Shown one piece after another: positions 61,088 through 64,000 of a stretch of 64,000 bases of DNA (within the stretch, counting starts at the first letter, position 1; every line of letters begins with the position of its first letter). The position numbers and the translations under genes are program-made. This stretch comes from Bacillota bacterium (GTDB lineage: Bacteria; Bacillota; Clostridia; Acetivibrionales; DSM-27016). Under the pieces are notes generated by a model, which searched no databases, had not been told where the DNA came from, and was given only the letters and a program-made list of their open reading frames with translations. The DNA is taken from assembly GCA_023390115.1 (NCBI GenBank), contig JAEWDM010000019.1, forward strand, positions 259,136 to 323,135. The letters run 5' to 3'.

Positions 61088-62251
61088 ATGATTTTTTCCA
61101 AGAGAATGGACGGGCTGGGCTCGGCTGTTTTTTCAATGCTTAAAGCTAAAAAGAACGAACTCCTTTCAGCGGGAAGAGAGGTTTTCGATTTTGGGACAGG
61201 AACACCCGATATCCCTCCTGCTCCGCATATTATAAGAGCAATGGAGGAGGAGGTAAGCCCTCCTCAAAACTATAAATACGCTATTGGGGACCTGCCTCCG
61301 CTCACTGACTCTGTCATACAGTGGTATTCTCAGAGATACGGAGTTTTGCTTGAAAGAGATGAAATTACATCGCTTGCGGGCTCTCAGGAAGGTCTTGCAC
61401 ATATAGCCCTGGTACTTGCAGATACGGGAGACACCGTTTTAGTCCCTGACCCGGCATACCCCATATTCTCTATAGGCCCGTCTTTAGCCTGTGCAAATAT
61501 CTATAAAATGCCCCTTTTAAAGGATAAAAATTACATTATAGACTTAGATGCCATACCTGCCCCTGTTGCTCATGCTGCCCGCTTAATGGTGGTGTCCTAT
61601 CCCAATAACCCCGTCACCGCTGTGGCGCCCTGTGATTTCTATGAAAAGCTTGTGTGGTTTGCAAAGAAATATGACATAGCAGTGGTGCATGATAATGCCT
61701 ACAGTGAGCTTGTATACGACGGGAAAAGGGGCGGAAGCTTCCTGAGCTTTCCCGGAGCCATGGATGTAGGCGTTGAATTTAACTCCCTCTCAAAGTCCTA
61801 TAACCTGACAGGCTGCAGAATTTCATTCGCTATAGGCAACCGCAGAATTATAGAGCAGCTTAAGATACTCAAATCCCATATTGATTACGGTATTTTCATA
61901 CCTGTACAAAAAGCGGCAATAGCTGCATTGACAGGCCCTCAGGATTGTCTTAGAAGAACCGTTGAGACATACGAGGCAAGAAGGAACTTCATGGTTGACG
62001 GCTTTAACAGCATAGGCTGGCATATGGAAAAACCGCCTGCCACCATGTTTGTATGGGCCCCCATTCCCTCCACATACTCATCCTCCGGAGAATTCAGCCT
62101 TGAGCTTCTGGATAAAACAGGCATAATAACCATTCCGGGAAGCAGCTTTGGAGAAGCGGGGGACGGCTATGTGCGTATGGCTTTAGTTCAGCCTGTTGAA
62201 AAAATTAATAGGGCAATTAATCTTATGAATAATTGCGGCCTTCTGATTTAA
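61088..62251 (+). CDS. PLP-dependent aminotransferase, class I/II
   Basis: A 387-residue fold-type I aminotransferase: FDFGTGTPDIPPAPHIIRAM, SYPNNPVTAVAPCDFYEK, PLP lysine in FNSLSKSYNLTGCRISFAIG, and the C-terminal FGEAGDGYVRMALVQP. The pattern is close to LL-diaminopimelate aminotransferase or alanine/aspartate transaminase groups. GGGAGG precedes the ATG. A lone gene, so its role is open. Confidence 0.92.
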   Translation: MIFSKRMDGLGSAVFSMLKAKKNELLSAGREVFDFGTGTPDIPPAPHIIRAMEEEVSPPQNYKYAIGDLPPLTDSVIQWYSQRYGVLLERDEITSLAGSQEGLAHIALVLADTGDTVLVPDPAYPIFSIGPSLACANIYKMPLLKDKNYIIDLDAIPAPVAHAARLMVVSYPNNPVTAVAPCDFYEKLVWFAKKYDIAVVHDNAYSELVYDGKRGGSFLSFPGAMDVGVEFNSLSKSYNLTGCRISFAIGNRRIIEQLKILKSHIDYGIFIPVQKAAIAALTGPQDCLRRTVETYEARRNFMVDGFNSIGWHMEKPPATMFVWAPIPSTYSSSGEFSLELLDKTGIITIPGSSFGEAGDGYVRMALVQPVEKINRAINLMNNCGLLI

Positions 62252-62351
62252 TATTCATAAGCCCTTCCTTAAAAATTAACAATATTTTAACCTTATTTAA
62301 AAATTGAAGGTATAAAATTTAGTTAATACCTATTTAAGGGAGGTAAAATGT

Positions 62352-62537
62352 ATGCTCGATATTAAGAACATCTGCACACTTAAAGACTTTATTGAGAATG
62401 ATGAATACGTAATAAGGGATATAGTTGACTGTAACGCATATAGTGCCCTGTATTTCAATCTTATAGGGGCATACCGTTCATATAACTGTTATACTGAGGA
62501 TCCGGATGTAATAGACTATGTTCTTTTAATGGACTGA
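62352..62537 (+). CDS. Small 61-residue protein of unknown function
   Basis: The ATG at 62352 is preceded by AAGGGAGGT with a 7-base spacer. The protein is acidic and Tyr/Asp-rich (FIENDEYVIRDIVDCNAYSA, YTEDPDVIDYVLLMD) with no membrane segment. I do not recognise it. It follows the aminotransferase by 100 bases on the same strand. Confidence 0.55.
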   Translation: MLDIKNICTLKDFIENDEYVIRDIVDCNAYSALYFNLIGAYRSYNCYTEDPDVIDYVLLMD

Positions 62538-62838
62538 CACGGTCTGGTACCAATTGATATCAAAAAATATATTTTAAAAGGAGCACTCTTTTTTTAGTGA
62601 AAATCTCATGAACTTTTTGTTTCCTTGATTTGGTTATACCCTTTTTAAATTACTTCCGTCAAAAAGGGCTTACATTCTCATCTCTGTATCTGCACATTCC
62701 ACTCATTCCCATTCAAGTAAATTTTATATGGAAATTATATAGTAAAATTCTCCAACAGTCTATAGAAAATGTCTATAAAAATGACAAATTTGCCATAGGG
62801 GATTAACCTGTTCCACTGCTTGCTTTTATCATGACAAT
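62538..62838. other. AT-rich intergenic stretch between convergent genes
   Basis: About 300 bases between the 61-residue gene and the convergent prenyltransferase gene. AGCACT-CTTTTTTT-AGTG (62583-62601) is a weak hairpin. The heptamer GTCTATA occurs twice (62758 and 62772). No gene is supported. Confidence 0.4.
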
Positions 62839-63795
62839 TTATAGAATAAAATTTATAATTGCCTGCGCAGCCAATATAAAGGCCAAGGTCCCGTTCACAA
62901 TTACAAAATTTTTAACCGACAGTACGAAGGTATCCTCTTTTGTCTGTTTTTCATGGAATATTCTTATATTTTTCCCCACCGGTATAATGGTGGCAAGAGC
63001 AAGCATTAAAATCAGGGATACCGCTCCAAGCACCACAAGCAATGCAAGAGCTGCATACCCTATGCAGTACAGTATCGTGAAAAGCTTCAGAGCGTTATCC
63101 CTTCCAATAAAAATGGGCAGAGTATATCTCTTATTTTCAATGTCATCTTCAATGTCGCAAATATTATTTGCAAGCATAATATTGGCAATCCCTGTTACAG
63201 AAGGTACGGATATTAACACTATATATAACATCTCCTGCACATCCATTTCAAAACTCACGGTTTTCCCCTGAAGCATTATATTAAGAAGTTCTTCATCAAA
63301 TACATGTATATATATAGCTATAAAAGGAATTATAAATCCCATAAACACGCCGGAAAAAATCTCCCCAAAGGGCGTGCGGGATATGGGGACAGGCCCGAAG
63401 GAATACAGTATCCCTATAACAAAAGATGCTGCCCCTAATGCAAGAACTATGATATTTGTGCTCACAAACAATAAAAATCCCAACACCGCAGCCACTGAAA
63501 AAAGCACTGCAATAATACTCAAAACCCATGACTCTTTAAGGTTATCCCTCACTATTGCATTATGGCTCTCGTAACCATACCCATGCCTTTTATTAGCCTT
63601 TGTAAAATCCTGATAATTATTTACAGTTGTAACGGTCATATCAATACACATAAGAGAGCCGAGCATAAGCAGAAAATTTTTAAGGCTAAACGCATTAAAC
63701 CGGTATAAGGCATAAAAAGTGCCCGATAAAAAGGGAATAACGCTGGCTACCTTCGTCTGTATCTCTACTAGCTTCAGAAAACTTGCAAAAGACAT
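62839..63795 (-). CDS. UbiA-family prenyltransferase, MenA-like
   Basis: A 318-residue polytopic membrane protein. Two Asp-rich prenyl-diphosphate sites are present: TVNNYQDFTKANKRHG and ANNICDIEDDIENKRYTLP. MenA attaches the isoprenoid tail to 1,4-dihydroxy-2-naphthoate; that role is likely but not certain without other men genes. ATG at 63795 (MSFASF, AAGGAG upstream) is preferred; the frame continues upstream to 63942 in non-membrane sequence without a ribosome site. Confidence 0.85.
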   Translation of the reverse strand: MSFASFLKLVEIQTKVASVIPFLSGTFYALYRFNAFSLKNFLLMLGSLMCIDMTVTTVNNYQDFTKANKRHGYGYESHNAIVRDNLKESWVLSIIAVLFSVAAVLGFLLFVSTNIIVLALGAASFVIGILYSFGPVPISRTPFGEIFSGVFMGFIIPFIAIYIHVFDEELLNIMLQGKTVSFEMDVQEMLYIVLISVPSVTGIANIMLANNICDIEDDIENKRYTLPIFIGRDNALKLFTILYCIGYAALALLVVLGAVSLILMLALATIIPVGKNIRIFHEKQTKEDTFVLSVKNFVIVNGTLAFILAAQAIINFIL

Positions 63796-64000
63796 CATCC
63801 TTCTCCTTTCTAATATTATCTTGCCCAATTTGGGGACATTTCTCAACAAATCAGCAAAATTCTTCAAAAATTTACTTAAAACCTCTTTACCAAACTCATG
63901 TTCTGTGTTAAAATATAGAAAATAGTATATTACGGCATGCATGCTTAAATGATTGTCTTAGAATTGCAACGCTGCCCCTTCATTTGCTCCCTGCCGGAAA
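63796..64000. other. Upstream region of the prenyltransferase gene to window end
   Basis: The final 205 bases hold the ribosome site AAGGAGAAGG (63802-63811) and presumably the promoter of the prenyltransferase. No other gene is supported. Confidence 0.4.

Overview
The window looks like chromosomal DNA of an endospore-forming, Gram-positive member of the Clostridia. The sporulation genes yabP, yabQ and spoIIR, two small YjcZ-like proteins, S-layer-homology (SLH) proteins, clostridial gene orders (prfA-sua5-rpiB-upp; mazG-hup-rqcP-yabP-yabQ-divIC), consensus sigma-A promoters and strong AGGAGG ribosome sites all point that way. No rRNA, phage or plasmid replication genes are seen. I do not name a species.

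Layout. Positions 1-4800 (minus strand) hold a housekeeping run: prfA, a ZIP metal transporter, sua5, an arginine-phosphatase-like enzyme, rpiB and upp. Positions 4.9-11.6 kb carry small proteins, a cytoplasm-predicted HEFFH metalloprotease flanked by two YjcZ-like peptides, tRNA-Ser, an IS1182-type transposase remnant, a GNAT and a SprT-like protein. Positions 12.0-16.8 kb hold tRNA-fMet and tRNA-Leu, an S1 protein, divIC, yabQ, yabP, rqcP, hup, mazG and an SH3 protein; a DacF-like carboxypeptidase homologue follows on the plus strand.

Positions 18.4-23.5 kb form the first unusual system. One minus-strand operon has a promoter with a palindrome in its spacer, a c-di-AMP (ydaO-type) riboswitch with an intrinsic terminator, a three-gene polar amino acid ABC importer, lysine 2,3-aminomutase (ablA) and beta-lysine acetyltransferase (ablB). 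The logic is lysine uptake feeding synthesis of the osmolyte N-epsilon-acetyl-beta-lysine under c-di-AMP control. The binding protein of this importer is circularly permuted: its canonical C-terminal half precedes its N-terminal half. Divergently, at 23.8-26.8 kb, lies an orphan pair of nitrogenase-like D/K subunits that keep the P-cluster cysteines but have no NifH-like partner in the window, behind a promoter followed at once by an intrinsic terminator.

Positions 26.9-43.5 kb are mostly ordinary: spoIIR, pyrG, a CtpA-type protease, two SLH proteins, a DUF1934 protein, murI, ddl, an FmdB-type zinc ribbon, a methyltransferase, a GerMN lipoprotein, and a four-domain CoA-disulfide-reductase/rhodanese/TusA/DsrE protein with an ArsR regulator. 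Positions 43.7-45.4 kb hold a TetR regulator with an odd N-terminal insert, an orphan gene behind tandem operators, and a compact structured RNA with its own promoter.

Positions 45.7-55.1 kb form a type III-B CRISPR-Cas locus, all on the minus strand: cmr1-cmr2(cas10)-cmr3-cmr4-cmr5-cmr6, then a 520-residue protein with a CorA-like C-terminal membrane hairpin, then two arrays that share a near-identical leader but have different repeat 3' ends. Cas10 keeps GGDD but has no HD nuclease domain, so defence probably works through a nucleotide second messenger and the membrane protein. No cas1, cas2 or cas6 is present. One spacer matches 36/36 bases of the SLH gene at 32.1 kb, in an orientation whose crRNA cannot pair with that gene's mRNA. 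The rest (55.7-63.8 kb) is an RND efflux pump with its membrane-fusion lipoprotein, an SDR enzyme, an aminotransferase, a 61-residue protein and a UbiA-family prenyltransferase.
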